From Leptotrichia sp. oral taxon 847 (GTDB taxonomy: Bacteria; Fusobacteriota; Fusobacteriia; Fusobacteriales; Leptotrichiaceae): a stretch of DNA of 64,000 nt. Positions 35,886 through 45,749 of this stretch are shown here, one piece after another. The notes below the pieces were generated by a model. That model was given only the letters and a program-made list of their open reading frames with translations, ran no database searches and was not told the DNA's origin. How positions within the stretch are numbered: the stretch's first letter is position 1; each line of letters begins with the position of its first letter. The translations under genes and the position numbers were made by a program. Where the stretch lies: NCBI RefSeq assembly GCF_001553645.1, contig NZ_CP014231.1:1178001-1242000 (forward strand), read 5' to 3'.

Positions 35886-36517
35886 AATATGTGGAAAATT
35901 TGGAAAGTGTAGGTAAAAAAATTACTATTTTGGACGAAAGTTTAAAAATAACTGAAGATGCACTTTTACTTTCAAAATTTATAAAAAAATACAATAAAAA
36001 ATCTGGTAACTTTTTGGAAATTGGAGCGGGACAAGGAATAATTTCAATTTTAATTTCAGAAATTCCCAAAGTTTCAAAAATTTTCACTGTCGAAATTCAA
36101 AAGAAAATATTTCAGATTTTGGAAAAAAATGTAAAAAATAATTTTTTGGAAAGTAAAATAATCCCGATAAATAGCAATATAAAAGAAATAACAGGACAAT
36201 TTGATGTAATTTTTTCAAATCCACCGTACAAAAAAATTAACAGTGGAAAACTTCCAAGAAAAGAATCCGAAAAAATCAGTAAATATGAGATTTTACTCAC
36301 TTTGAAAGAACTTTTTTCTGAAATAAAAAGACTATTAAAAAATTATGGTGAATTTTTTGTAATAGTTCCCAATGATAGACTTAATGAAGTCTTTTCGTAT
36401 GTTTATGAAAACAAAATGAATATTTTGGAAATAGAAATTAACAAATATAAAACTCGAGATTTGGTCATTTTGCACGGAAAAAAAGGTGGAAAAAATTCTG
36501 AGATAAAATTTTTGTAA
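35882..36517 (+). CDS. tRNA1(Val) N6-adenine methyltransferase-like (TrmN6/YfiC)
   Basis: 211 residues. SAM-binding motif FLEIGAGQGIISILI (about 44-58) and the catalytic N6-adenine motif SNPPYKK (about 111-117) are clear. The N-terminal ILDESLKITEDALLLSKF matches YfiC/TrmN6 enzymes, which methylate A37 of a valine tRNA in E. coli. Starts with GTG overlapping the mfd stop, with GAGGAG seven bases upstream. Other NPPY methyltransferases acting on rRNA or protein are possible, so the target is tentative. Confidence 0.75.
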   Translation: MKYVENLESVGKKITILDESLKITEDALLLSKFIKKYNKKSGNFLEIGAGQGIISILISEIPKVSKIFTVEIQKKIFQILEKNVKNNFLESKIIPINSNIKEITGQFDVIFSNPPYKKINSGKLPRKESEKISKYEILLTLKELFSEIKRLLKNYGEFFVIVPNDRLNEVFSYVYENKMNILEIEINKYKTRDLVILHGKKGGKNSEIKFL

Positions 36518-36521
36518 CAAA

Positions 36522-36544
36522 AAAACTCCTAAATTGGAGTTTTT
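36522..36544. terminator. Bidirectional intrinsic terminator
   Basis: AAAACTCC, loop TAAATT, GGAGTTTT, with A and T runs on both sides. It lies between convergent genes and can serve both. Confidence 0.8.
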
Positions 36545-36580
36545 AATTTTACTATTTTTTTATCAAATTAAACTTTAAAT

Positions 36581-37096
36581 TTAATGTTTAAAAATTTCTA
36601 AAACGCCATATGAAACTAAAATCATAATAATTGATGCAATTAGCACACCCAAAGTTATAAACCAAAATGATTTTTTTCTGTCAAATTGAAGAAGTGCTGC
36701 AATTAACGCTCCTGTCCAAGCCCCTGTTCCTGGGAATGGAATTGCAACGAATAACATAAGCCCGATAAACTCTCCTGTTGCAAGGCTTTCACTTCTTTTC
36801 ATCGCCCTATTTTCTATTTTTTTTATAACTCCAGCACAAATGTTATGTTTTTTTAAAAAATCAAAAGCTTTTACGGAAAACCATAGGATAAATGGAACTG
36901 GAAGTAAATTTCCCACAATGCAAATTACCATATTGAGATACCAGGGAAGTCCTAAAGCCGCTCCCACAGGTATTGCTCCACGCAGCTCAATAATTGGCAG
37001 CATTGAGATGAAAAAGACCCCCAGCGCTTTATTTAAAAGTGGTGCCGTCAAAAGAGACGTCTGTATAAATTTACTAAAATCTTTGGCTAATTTCAT
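36581..37096 (-). CDS. COG2426-type small membrane protein
   Basis: 171 residues, five or so membrane spans. The N-terminal block SMLPIIELRGAIPVGAALGLPW and the later GLMLFVAIPFPGTGAWTGALIAALL are characteristic of the COG2426 family, annotated as putative small multidrug export proteins (Sm_multidrug_ex). Biochemical function is poorly known. The gene runs opposite to mfd and is followed by the shared terminator. GAAAGGAAATG precedes the start on its strand. Convergence with the methyltransferase suggests separate regulation. Confidence 0.85.
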   Translation of the reverse strand: MKLAKDFSKFIQTSLLTAPLLNKALGVFFISMLPIIELRGAIPVGAALGLPWYLNMVICIVGNLLPVPFILWFSVKAFDFLKKHNICAGVIKKIENRAMKRSESLATGEFIGLMLFVAIPFPGTGAWTGALIAALLQFDRKKSFWFITLGVLIASIIMILVSYGVLEIFKH

Positions 37097-37251
37097 AATT
37101 TTTAATCATTTCCTTTCTTTATTTTATTAAATATGCTTGATGACTTAATATTTTTGGTTTTAAGAAGTACTAAAAAATTTCTTTACTTTATGATATTTCC
37201 TTTATTATAATTCCTAAAATTTTAGAGCCTTAAGAACAAAGTTATTATCTA

Positions 37252-37995
37252 TTATTCGTATATTTTTTCAAATTTGTCCATAAACATTTTTTGGATAAAT
37301 GGATATTCTCCCATTCCTACTAGCTCTGTTTCAACTTTATATCCATTTTTTTCTAAAATTGACTTCCAAGAGTTTTTGTCATTTGACATAATATCGTTTT
37401 TTGCGTGATCTCCGGCGACAATCAAAAAAGGTTTTAGCAAAATCTTTTTAAAATTTGTGTTTTTTAATTTTTCCAAAATATGTTTGATTGTTATTTTTCC
37501 TTCGATAGTTCCAATAAAAATATTTTCTTTTCCAAATTTTTTGTAGTAATTTTGTAGTTTTTCATAACTTTCATCAGAGGCATCTTCCGAACCGTGTCCC
37601 ACAAAAATTATGGCATCGTTTCCTTTTGTGTCGTTAAACTCTTTATTTTCAATAATTTTTTTGTAGTCAGATTCGTTGAATAACAAAGGTTCCGAGACTT
37701 TTCCAAAACTGTTATCCAATTTTTTATACTCAATTCCATTTAAGATGTGCAAAGACATTGTAAAAATTTTTTCAAATCCTTTATTCTTTAGGCTTTGCAG
37801 TGCTTCACCCTGATTAAAAATAGTCAAATTTTTTTTTGTTTTAAGTTTTTCCCTAACTTTGTTGGAGGTAAAAGCTCTCTTGCAGTTTTCAAAGCCATAT
37901 TTTTCTCTCATTTTATTTTCAATAACATCAATTGTCCTTTTTAGCGCATCTTCATGTGTTGTCCCAAAACTTGCAATTACAATGCCTTTTTTCAT
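37252..37995 (-). CDS. cbiK: Sirohydrochlorin cobaltochelatase CbiK
   Basis: 247 residues. GIVIASFGTTHEDALKRTIDVIE is the CbiK start. IIFVGHGSEDASDESYEKL supplies the catalytic His, and PFLIVAGDHAKNDI the second metal-binding His. CbiK inserts cobalt into sirohydrochlorin in the anaerobic cobalamin pathway. A longer reading frame starts 21 codons upstream, but GGAG places the start at this ATG. A good promoter lies just upstream. The other cobalamin genes here (cobT, cobC, cobK) are 12 kb away, so the pathway is split. No cobalamin riboswitch was seen. Confidence 0.88.
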   Translation of the reverse strand: MKKGIVIASFGTTHEDALKRTIDVIENKMREKYGFENCKRAFTSNKVREKLKTKKNLTIFNQGEALQSLKNKGFEKIFTMSLHILNGIEYKKLDNSFGKVSEPLLFNESDYKKIIENKEFNDTKGNDAIIFVGHGSEDASDESYEKLQNYYKKFGKENIFIGTIEGKITIKHILEKLKNTNFKKILLKPFLIVAGDHAKNDIMSNDKNSWKSILEKNGYKVETELVGMGEYPFIQKMFMDKFEKIYE

Positions 37996-38030
37996 ATAAA
38001 TAAATTCTCCTTTTTTTATTTTACTGATAT

Positions 38031-38058
38031 ATTGTATCATTTTAGAAGTATTTGTCAA
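38031..38058 (-). promoter_or_regulatory. Promoter of cbiK
   Basis: On the minus strand TTGACA (38058-38053) and TACAAT (38036-38031) are separated by 16 bases. The ATG is 35 bases downstream of the -10 box. Confidence 0.7.
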
Positions 38059-38283
38059 TAAAATTTATTTTCTTTGACGGAGTAAAACATTTAGGGGCTG
38101 TAAAGAGAAAATATTACTCTTTTCGATTGATTCTACATTATTTTACAATGTTTTCTGAAACTAAAAAAATTTTTGCTGAATTAAGACAGTTTTGCCAGCA
38201 CATAAAAATACTTTGATGATTTAAATTTTACTTACATATAAATTAAAAATTTATTTAATAGAATTAAAAATCCTGTTCTATCG
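38059..38283. other. Intergenic region between cbiK and alsT
   Basis: No gene seen. It carries divergent promoters at each edge and short inverted repeats only. Confidence 0.4.
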
Positions 38284-38312
38284 TTGTAAAATTCTCATTT
38301 TTTTGGTATAAT
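38284..38312 (+). promoter_or_regulatory. Promoter of alanine/sodium symporter gene
   Basis: TTGTAA at 38284-38289 and TATAAT at 38307-38312, 17-base spacer. Confidence 0.7.
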
Positions 38313-38354
38313 TTTAATTATAAGATAAAAATTTATAACTGAGGAGAAAAAAAG

Positions 38355-39785
38355 ATGAATTATGAACAGTTAGTTAAGCTGATTAACGATATTAATAGCT
38401 TTATTGCTAGTAATATTCTGATGTGGGGGTTACTTGGAGTTGGGACTTATTTGAGCTTTCTTCTGGGGTTTCCGCAAGTTACAAAAATAGGCTATGCTTT
38501 TAAAATGGTATTTGGAGGGCTGTTTAGAAAAACTGAAAATTCTAATGAAGGGTCTATGTCTTCGTTTCAGGCTTTGGCTACAGCTATTGCGGCTCAAGTT
38601 GGAACTGGAAATGTGGCAGGAGTTGCGACTGCTATCACAGCTGGAGGGCCGGGAGCGGTTTTCTGGATGTGGGTTTCAGCATTTTTAGGAATGGGAACAA
38701 TTTTTACAGAAGCGGTTTTGGCGCAAAAATATAGAAAAAGAATTCATGGAGAATTGGTCGGAGGACCTGCTTATTACATTTCAAGAGGACTAAAAAAAAC
38801 AGGAAAATTCGCTAAATTTCTAGCTGGATTTTTTTCTGTCACAATTATTTTGGCTCTTGGATTTATGGGAAATGCGGTTCAATCGAATTCAATAGCTGCG
38901 GGAATAAAAGGAATATCTGGACTTGAAAATATAAATCCTGGTATAATAGGTGTTATAGTTGCGATTTTAGCCGCTTTAATTTTTATTGGTGGAATGAATA
39001 AAATTGCGAAATTTGCTGAACTTGTGGTACCCATTATGGCAACGGTGTATATTTTGGCAAGTATTGTAGTATTATTGATATTTCACAATCAAATCATTCC
39101 AACATTTGTCTGGATTGTAAAAAGTGCATTTAGTCCAATCGCAGTTACTGGAGGAATTGCTGGAGCAAGTGTAAAAGTGGCAGTGCAAAAAGGTATTGCC
39201 AGAGGTCTTTTTTCAAATGAAGCAGGAATGGGTTCAACTCCACATGCACACGCTGTGGCACATGTAAAACATCCAGCAGAACAAGGACTATCGGCTATGG
39301 TTGGAGTATTTGTCGATACAATTTTAGTTTGTAGCGCAACAGCACTATCTATCTTAGTTACAAAAGCTTATACCTTAAAAGATGCAAAAGGAGTTTTTCT
39401 TGTGGGGGCACAACTTACACAGGGCGCTTTCAAAAGCTCTTTTGGAGAATTTGGAGCGATACTTTTAGCCATATGTCTAGCATTTTTTGCTTTTACGACA
39501 ATAATTGGGTGGTATTATTTTGGAGAATCAAATATCAAATTTTTGTTTGGGAAAAAGATGCTTTTGCCATATAGAATTGTTGTAATTCTTTGCATAATAG
39601 CAGGTTCCCTGCAAGAAGTAAAAATTGTATGGTCGCTAGCCGATATATTTAACAGTTTAATGGTGCTTCCGAACTTAATTGCAATCGTCTGGATGTCACT
39701 TGAAGTGAAAGCACTTTTCAAAGATTATAAGGAAAAATTTGCAGAAGGAAACGTAACTTATGACTACAGTGAAGAGGACAAATAA
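38355..39785 (+). CDS. Sodium:alanine symporter family protein (AGCS)
   Basis: 476 residues, about 11 membrane spans. Family motifs include SSFQALATAIAAQVGTGNVAGVATAI, GGPGAVFWMWVSAFLGMGTIFTEAVLAQKYR and GIARGLFSNEAGMGSTPHAHAVA. These proteins import alanine or glycine with sodium. GAGGAGAAAAAAAG precedes the ATG. It has its own promoter and terminator and is monocistronic. Alanine is the usual substrate, but glycine or glutamine cannot be excluded. Confidence 0.92.
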   Translation: MNYEQLVKLINDINSFIASNILMWGLLGVGTYLSFLLGFPQVTKIGYAFKMVFGGLFRKTENSNEGSMSSFQALATAIAAQVGTGNVAGVATAITAGGPGAVFWMWVSAFLGMGTIFTEAVLAQKYRKRIHGELVGGPAYYISRGLKKTGKFAKFLAGFFSVTIILALGFMGNAVQSNSIAAGIKGISGLENINPGIIGVIVAILAALIFIGGMNKIAKFAELVVPIMATVYILASIVVLLIFHNQIIPTFVWIVKSAFSPIAVTGGIAGASVKVAVQKGIARGLFSNEAGMGSTPHAHAVAHVKHPAEQGLSAMVGVFVDTILVCSATALSILVTKAYTLKDAKGVFLVGAQLTQGAFKSSFGEFGAILLAICLAFFAFTTIIGWYYFGESNIKFLFGKKMLLPYRIVVILCIIAGSLQEVKIVWSLADIFNSLMVLPNLIAIVWMSLEVKALFKDYKEKFAEGNVTYDYSEEDK

Positions 39786-39805
39786 TTTTTATAAATAAAA
39801 AAATA

Positions 39806-39843
39806 GGACTATCTAAAAAAATGAGAGATAGTTCTTTTTTTAT
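39806..39843 (+). terminator. Intrinsic terminator of symporter gene
   Basis: GGACTATCT (39806-39814) pairs with AGATAGTTC (39826-39834, one G-T pair), followed by a T run. Confidence 0.82.
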
Positions 39844-39888
39844 TTGAGTTTCATTGTAAATAAGTTTTCATCAAATGAAAAAAATCAC

Positions 39889-39917
39889 TTGACAATTTTT
39901 AGTAAAAGTAGTAGTAT
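39889..39917 (+). promoter_or_regulatory. Promoter of adhE
   Basis: TTGACA at 39889-39894 with TAGTAT at 39912-39917 (17-base spacer). TATTAT at 39915-39920 is a less well spaced alternative. Confidence 0.65.
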
Positions 39918-39968
39918 TATTATATCAAAATGAAGTATATACTTATAAATTATTGGGAGGAATCATAA

Positions 39969-42578
39969 ATGGCAGTTAAAGATTTGGACAGTTTGAAAGA
40001 ATTAATAGCTCGTGTACGACGGGCACAAGAAGAATTTTCTACATTTGATCAGGAAACAGTCGATAAAATTTTTAGAAAAGTAGCTCAAAAAATTAATGAC
40101 GAAAGAATTACAATCGCAAAAATGGCAGTGGAAGAAACAGGAATGGGAATATTAGAAGACAAAGTTATAAAAAATCACTTTGCTTCGGAATATATTTATA
40201 ATAAATATAAAGATGAAAAAACTTGTGGAGTTTTGGAAGAGGATAGATCTTACGGAGTTAAAAAAATAGCGACTCCAATAGGGGTTATCGCAGGAATTGT
40301 GCCAACTACGAATCCGACTTCAACAGCGGCTTTTAAAATATTACTGACATTAAAAACAAGAAACGGTATCATTTTGTCACCGCATCCAAGAGCAAAAGAA
40401 TGTACAATTTATACAGCAAAACTTGCATTGGAAGAAGCTGTTAAATATGGAGCTCCAAAAGATATAATTGGATGGGTGGACGAACCAAGTGTGGAATTGT
40501 CTAAAGAACTTATGGAAAATGTTGATTTAATTCTTGCAACAGGTGGACCTGGAATGGTTAAAGCGGCTTATTCATCTGGAAAACCAGCAATCGGAGTTGG
40601 AGCTGGAAATACTCCAGTTGTAATTGACGAAACAGCTGATATAAAAATGACAGTAAACTATATCTTGATGTCTAAAACATTTGATAATGGAGTAATTTGC
40701 GCAACTGAACAGTCTGTCATTGTGGACAATAAAATTTATGACAAAGTTAAACAGGAATTTTTAGATAGAGGTGCTTACATCTTAAATGAGGAAGAAAAAC
40801 AAAAGGTTAGAGAAATTTTGTTTGTAAATGGCAGATTAAATGCGGAAGTAGTTGGAAAAAGTGCTTATATAATTGCACATATGGCAGGGCTTGAAATTCC
40901 TCATACTGCAAAAGTGTTGATTGGAGAAGTTGAATCGACAGGAATGGAAGAACCATTTGCACACGAAAAATTATCGCCAGTACTTGCAATGTACAGAAGT
41001 GAAAACTTTAAAGATGCACTTGATAAAGCGGAAACATTGGTTGAATTAGGAGGACTTGGACACACTTCAGCTCTTTACGTAAATTTGGCGGAAAGAGAAA
41101 AAATTGATGAATTTGGAAGAAAAATGAAAACAGGAAGAACACTAATTAATATGCCAGCTTCACTTGGGGCAATTGGAGATGTGTTTAACTTTAAATTGGA
41201 ACCATCATTGACACTTGGATGCGGTTCTTGGGGTGGAAACTCAGTTTCTGAAAATATCGGAGTAAAACATCTTATCAATGTTAAAACAATAGCGGAAAGA
41301 AGGGAAAATATGTTGTGGTTCAAAGTGCCTCAGAAAGTATATTTTAAATATGGTTCACTTCCAACAGCTTTGGAAGAATTAAAAGGAGAACATAAAAAAG
41401 CATTTATCGTAACAGATAGCGTACTAGCGGAATTGGGATATACAGATCACATTACAAAAGTTTTGGAAGAAATTGGAATTGACTTTAGAATTTTCTCTGA
41501 TGTAAAAGCAGATCCATTACTTAGCTCAACTCAAGAGGGAGCAAAGGCTATGCTTGAGTTTAAGCCAGATGTAATTATTGCGCTTGGTGGAGGTTCAGCG
41601 ATGGATGCGGCTAAGATTATGTGGGTTTTGTATGAATATCCAGAAACTAAATTTAAAGATTTGGCAATGAGATTTATGGACATAAGAAAAAGAATTTTGC
41701 CATTCCCTAAAATGGGACTAAAAGCTAAATTTATCGCAGTTGCGACATCAGCTGGAACTGGTTCAGAAGTTACACCATTTTCAATTATTACAGATGACGA
41801 AACTGGAGTAAAATATTCACTTGCAGATTACGAATTAACTCCAAATGTGGCAATAAACGATCCAGAACTTATGTTATCAATGCCTAAAGGACTTACTGTG
41901 TCTTCAGGAATTGATGTGTTCACTCATGCATTAGAATCATATGTTTCAGTTATGGCGACAGAATACACAAAACCTTATTCATTAGAAGCAGCTAGACTAG
42001 TATTTAAATATCTTCCAGATTCAGTGGACGGTGGAGCAAAAGCTATAAAAGCTAAAGAAAAAATGGCAAACGCTTCTTGTCTTGCAGGTATGGCTTTCGC
42101 AAATGCGTTTTTGGGAATTAACCACTCACTTGCACATAAATTAGGTGGAAAATTCCATATTCCTCACGGAATTGCAAATGCACTTATATTAGAAACTGTA
42201 ATAAGATATAATGCAGCTGACGCACCTACAAAAATGGGAGTATTCCCTCAATACAGATATCCAAACGCAATGCAAAGATATGCAGAAATGTCTGACCATT
42301 TAGGATTTGGAAAAGATGTACATACAAAAGAAGAAAAAATGGAAAAATTAATTGAAGGAATTGTAGCAATCAAAAAACGAATCGGTATACCTATGACAAT
42401 AAAAGACTGGGGAGTACCAGAAAAAGACTTCTTAGAAGCAGTAGATGAAATGGCACTAAACGCATTCGATGACCAATGTACAGCAGCTAATCCAAGATAC
42501 CCGCTAATTTCTGAGTTAAAAGAAATTTTACTGGAAGCTTATTACGGGGCAAAAGATTACAAAAAGGAAGAAGAATAG
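39969..42578 (+). CDS. adhE: Bifunctional acetaldehyde-CoA/alcohol dehydrogenase AdhE
   Basis: 869 residues, full length. The N-terminal aldehyde dehydrogenase domain has catalytic Cys244 in FDNGVICATEQS. The C-terminal iron-dependent alcohol dehydrogenase domain has IIALGGGSAMDAAK, ATSAGTGSEVTPFSII, and metal ligands in GINHSLAHKLGGKFHIPHGIANAL. AdhE converts acetyl-CoA to ethanol and regenerates NAD during fermentation, often as spirosomes. TGGGAGGAATCATAA precedes the ATG. Single gene with own promoter and terminator. Supports an anaerobic fermentative lifestyle. Confidence 0.97.
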   Translation: MAVKDLDSLKELIARVRRAQEEFSTFDQETVDKIFRKVAQKINDERITIAKMAVEETGMGILEDKVIKNHFASEYIYNKYKDEKTCGVLEEDRSYGVKKIATPIGVIAGIVPTTNPTSTAAFKILLTLKTRNGIILSPHPRAKECTIYTAKLALEEAVKYGAPKDIIGWVDEPSVELSKELMENVDLILATGGPGMVKAAYSSGKPAIGVGAGNTPVVIDETADIKMTVNYILMSKTFDNGVICATEQSVIVDNKIYDKVKQEFLDRGAYILNEEEKQKVREILFVNGRLNAEVVGKSAYIIAHMAGLEIPHTAKVLIGEVESTGMEEPFAHEKLSPVLAMYRSENFKDALDKAETLVELGGLGHTSALYVNLAEREKIDEFGRKMKTGRTLINMPASLGAIGDVFNFKLEPSLTLGCGSWGGNSVSENIGVKHLINVKTIAERRENMLWFKVPQKVYFKYGSLPTALEELKGEHKKAFIVTDSVLAELGYTDHITKVLEEIGIDFRIFSDVKADPLLSSTQEGAKAMLEFKPDVIIALGGGSAMDAAKIMWVLYEYPETKFKDLAMRFMDIRKRILPFPKMGLKAKFIAVATSAGTGSEVTPFSIITDDETGVKYSLADYELTPNVAINDPELMLSMPKGLTVSSGIDVFTHALESYVSVMATEYTKPYSLEAARLVFKYLPDSVDGGAKAIKAKEKMANASCLAGMAFANAFLGINHSLAHKLGGKFHIPHGIANALILETVIRYNAADAPTKMGVFPQYRYPNAMQRYAEMSDHLGFGKDVHTKEEKMEKLIEGIVAIKKRIGIPMTIKDWGVPEKDFLEAVDEMALNAFDDQCTAANPRYPLISELKEILLEAYYGAKDYKKEEE

Positions 42579-42594
42579 TTAATTTTAAAATCAA

Positions 42595-42622
42595 AGGCTG
42601 TCTATAAAGACAGTCTTTTTTT
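42595..42622 (+). terminator. Intrinsic terminator of adhE
   Basis: GGCTGTCT, loop ATAA, AGACAGTC, then a T run. A clear hairpin just after adhE. Confidence 0.88.
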
Positions 42623-42673
42623 GAGTATTTAGATATTAAAATAAAAAAATATTTGTATACAAAAATAAATAAC

Positions 42674-42702
42674 TTGCAAATATGTATTTTTATAGATATA
42701 AT
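42674..42702 (+). promoter_or_regulatory. Promoter of oligopeptide ABC operon
   Basis: TTGCAA at 42674-42679 and TATAAT at 42697-42702, 17-base spacer. Confidence 0.72.
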
Positions 42703-42746
42703 AAGATATATAAAAATTTTGGATAGGAAAGGAAGAAAATCTAAGG

Positions 42747-43724
42747 ATGAAAAATATTTTGAAATTTTTGGTTAAACGGATTTTGATGGGGATTGGGACC
42801 CTTTGGCTTGTCGTCACGATTACATTTTTTCTGATACATATGCTGCCAGGCGACCCGTTTCAAGATGAAAAAGCGATACCACCTGCAATTAAAGCAAATT
42901 TGATGGCAAAATATCATTTGGATAAACCTCTTGGCATTCAGTATGTGGAATATTTGAAAAGTATTTCAACTGGAGATTTGGGGATGTCTATGAAGGCGTC
43001 TGGAAGAACGGTGAACAGCATGATAAAGGATGGATTTCCAGTATCGGCTGATTTGGGAGCTAGGGCTTTGATTTTTGCACTTATAGTGGGAATTCCTTTG
43101 GGGATTGTAGCTGGGCTTAAGAGAGGAAAATATCAGGACAAAATTGCGATGCTCATTGCGATAGTTGGAATTTCAGTGCCAAGTTTTGTATTGGCAGGAC
43201 TTTTGCAAAAATATTTTGTTGATGTTCACAACAGGATTTTGATAAATAAGCTTCATTTGCCACTTATAAAAATCTCACTTCTTGGCTGGACAAAGCCTGA
43301 GAATAAAATACTTCCTGTGATTTCTTTAGGGCTTTATACGATAGCACTTGTAGCGAGACTCTTGCGGGACAAGATGATAGAAGTGATGGGACAGGATTAC
43401 ATAAAACTTGCAATTGCAAAAGGTGTGAAACCACGGGATGTAGTTTTTAAACACGCTTTAAGAAATGCGATTTTGCCGGTTATTACGATAATGGGGCCTA
43501 CGATTGCAGCGGTTCTTACAGGTTCATTTGTAATTGAGCGAATGTTTACAATTCCAGGACTTGGAAAATACTTTGTCGACAGTATAAATGACAGGGATTA
43601 TACTTTAATCTTGGGAGTTACGGTATTTTATGCAATCTTTTTAATTTTAATTATGATAATTATGGACATTGTCTATGTTTTGGTGGACCCTAAAATTAAG
43701 CTTGGGAAAGGAGATAATAGTTAA
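42747..43724 (+). CDS. oppB: Oligopeptide ABC transporter permease OppB
   Basis: 325 residues. ILKFLVKRILMGIGTLWLVVTITFFLIHMLPGDPF is the family N-terminus with the first span. The EAA loop, which contacts the ATPases, is seen in IKLAIAKGVKPRDVVFKHALRNAILPVIT. OppB forms the inner-membrane channel with OppC. GGATAGGAAAGGAAG precedes the ATG. It abuts oppC directly. Dipeptide (Dpp) or nickel systems are related; the two large binding proteins downstream favour oligopeptides. Confidence 0.93.
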   Translation: MKNILKFLVKRILMGIGTLWLVVTITFFLIHMLPGDPFQDEKAIPPAIKANLMAKYHLDKPLGIQYVEYLKSISTGDLGMSMKASGRTVNSMIKDGFPVSADLGARALIFALIVGIPLGIVAGLKRGKYQDKIAMLIAIVGISVPSFVLAGLLQKYFVDVHNRILINKLHLPLIKISLLGWTKPENKILPVISLGLYTIALVARLLRDKMIEVMGQDYIKLAIAKGVKPRDVVFKHALRNAILPVITIMGPTIAAVLTGSFVIERMFTIPGLGKYFVDSINDRDYTLILGVTVFYAIFLILIMIIMDIVYVLVDPKIKLGKGDNS

Positions 43725-44678
43725 ATGACACAGAATATAAAAAATGATAATTATTTGCCAAAACCTGAAGATTTTGAAATAGTGGGTCCAGATTTAGCGC
43801 AAAGTGAAGTTATTTACAAGCCAAGTTTAACTTTTTGGCAAGATGGACTAAGAAGATTTAAAAAAAATAAAATGGCGCTTACATTTTTAGTGATAACTAT
43901 AATCTTTTTATTTTTAGCAGTATTTGGACAGATGTTGACAAAGTATACCTATAACAGCAACGACTTATCTTCAAAGTTTTTAAATCCAATGGAAGGGCTA
44001 AAAAAGGGGCATTATTTGGGAACGGATAATTTGGGACGAGATTTATTTGCAAGACTTTCGCAGGGAATTAGGATTTCTATGGAACTTGCGATTGTAACCG
44101 CTGCTATATGTGTTGTTTTTGGGACAATTTATGGAGCAATTTCAGCATATTTTGGAGGAATTGTAGATACAATTATGACAAGATTTGTGGAAATTTTGAT
44201 GATTATTCCTTCTATGATTTATATAATTTTACTTATGGTAATTATGGGAAATGGGATAAAGACAATAATTATAGCGATGTCGCTTACAAGATGGTTAAAC
44301 TATTCACTGCTAGTTCGGGGAGAAGTTTTGAAAATAAAGGAAAATGAATTTGTGCTGTCTTCAAGATCACTTGGGGGAAATTTTTGGTGGATAACGCTAA
44401 AACATTTGGTGCCAAATACGCTTAGCATAATTATAATAAGACTTACGACGGATATACCAAATATTATTTTTACGGAGGCATTTTTGAGCTTTATTGGACT
44501 TGGAGTGCCAATTCCACAGGCTTCGCTTGGAAATTTAGTATATGATGGGGTGTCCAACATAAATTCACATCCGTATTTATTTATTATTCCGTCCGTTGTA
44601 ATTTCACTTATTACATTGTCGTTTAATATTATAGGAGATGCACTAAACGATGCACTAAATCCTAAATTGAGAAGTTAA
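43725..44678 (+). CDS. oppC: Oligopeptide ABC transporter permease OppC
   Basis: 317 residues. A cytoplasmic N-terminal segment (1-50) precedes five or six spans. HYLGTDNLGRDLFARLSQGIRISMELAI and the EAA-type RSLGGNFWWITLKHLVPNTLS are characteristic of OppC/DppC. AFLSFIGLGVPIPQASLGNLV is another family block. It starts at the base after the oppB stop and pairs with OppB. AAAGGAG lies 8-14 bases before the ATG. No irregularity is seen. Confidence 0.93.
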   Translation: MTQNIKNDNYLPKPEDFEIVGPDLAQSEVIYKPSLTFWQDGLRRFKKNKMALTFLVITIIFLFLAVFGQMLTKYTYNSNDLSSKFLNPMEGLKKGHYLGTDNLGRDLFARLSQGIRISMELAIVTAAICVVFGTIYGAISAYFGGIVDTIMTRFVEILMIIPSMIYIILLMVIMGNGIKTIIIAMSLTRWLNYSLLVRGEVLKIKENEFVLSSRSLGGNFWWITLKHLVPNTLSIIIIRLTTDIPNIIFTEAFLSFIGLGVPIPQASLGNLVYDGVSNINSHPYLFIIPSVVISLITLSFNIIGDALNDALNPKLRS

Positions 44679-44713
44679 AATTTAATTTTTTCTAAAAAGT
44701 GAGAAAGGAAAAA

Positions 44714-45739
44714 ATGGAAAAAATGGAAAAAAATTTATTGGAAGTAAAAGATTTAAGTGTTTCTTTTAATACTTACGCAGGAGAAGTTCAGGCACTTCGA
44801 GGAATAAGTTTTTCTGTTGCAAGAGGAGAAACCTTGGCGATTGTCGGGGAGTCTGGAAGTGGGAAATCGGTTACGGTCCAGACGATTATGAAGCTTATTC
44901 AGATGCCGCCAGGAGAAATAAAATCGGGACAAATTTTATTTAATGGAGAAGATTTAATAACTATAAGCGATGAGAAAATGTCAAAACTTCGAGGTGGAAA
45001 AATCGGGATGATATTTCAAGATCCGATGACTTCGTTAAATCCGACAATAAAAATTGGAAAACAGATTATGGAAGGAATTTTGATTCACAAAAAAGTCGGA
45101 AAAGCCGAAGCAAAAAAAAGAGCTATTGAAATGCTTAAAAAAGTTGGAATTCCAAAGCCTGAAGAGAGATTTCATCAGTATCCGCATGAATTTTCAGGAG
45201 GAATGCGGCAAAGAGTTGTAATTGCAATCGCTCTTGCGTGTGAGCCAGACTTACTTATCTGTGACGAGCCAACAACGGCGTTAGATGTTACAATTCAAGC
45301 GCAGATACTGGATTTGATAAATGAAATAAAAAAAGAATTAAATATAGCAGTTATTCTTATAACTCACGATTTGGGAGTTGTGGCGCAGACGGCGGATAGA
45401 GTTGTCGTTATGTACGCGGGAGAAAAATTGGAAGAGGCGCCAGTCAGAGAATTATTTAAAAATCCAAAGCATCCTTACACTTGGGGACTGTTAAAATCAC
45501 TTCCAAGACTGGATATGAACTCAAATGAAAGACTTACTTCAATTCCTGGTACACCGCCAGATTTACTAAATCCACCAAAAGGAGATCCGTTTGCGGCTCG
45601 TTCTGAATATGCGATGAAAATTGACTACGAAAGAAAGCCGCCTATGATTGATGTAGGGGGCGGACATTTTGTGAAATCGTGGCTGTACGTCAAAGGAGCT
45701 CCTAAAATTGAATTTTTAAAAGATGAAAAAAATGACTAG
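44714..45739 (+). CDS. oppD: Oligopeptide ABC transporter ATPase OppD
   Basis: 341 residues. Walker [10 protein letters not shown]-loop [13 protein letters not shown], signature FSGGMRQR and Walker [13 protein letters not shown] are all present. The C-terminal oligo_HPY region ([15 protein letters not shown] with [12 protein letters not shown]) is typical of peptide importers; its usual Cys cluster for an iron-sulfur centre is not visible. AAAGGA at 44704-44709 fits ATG 44714; an upstream GTG (44699) and a later ATG (44723) are less likely. With OppF it energises uptake. Confidence 0.93.
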   Translation: MEKMEKNLLEVKDLSVSFNTYAGEVQALRGISFSVARGETLAIVGESGSGKSVTVQTIMKLIQMPPGEIKSGQILFNGEDLITISDEKMSKLRGGKIGMIFQDPMTSLNPTIKIGKQIMEGILIHKKVGKAEAKKRAIEMLKKVGIPKPEERFHQYPHEFSGGMRQRVVIAIALACEPDLLICDEPTTALDVTIQAQILDLINEIKKELNIAVILITHDLGVVAQTADRVVVMYAGEKLEEAPVRELFKNPKHPYTWGLLKSLPRLDMNSNERLTSIPGTPPDLLNPPKGDPFAARSEYAMKIDYERKPPMIDVGGGHFVKSWLYVKGAPKIEFLKDEKND

Positions 45740-45749
45740 GAAGTGAATT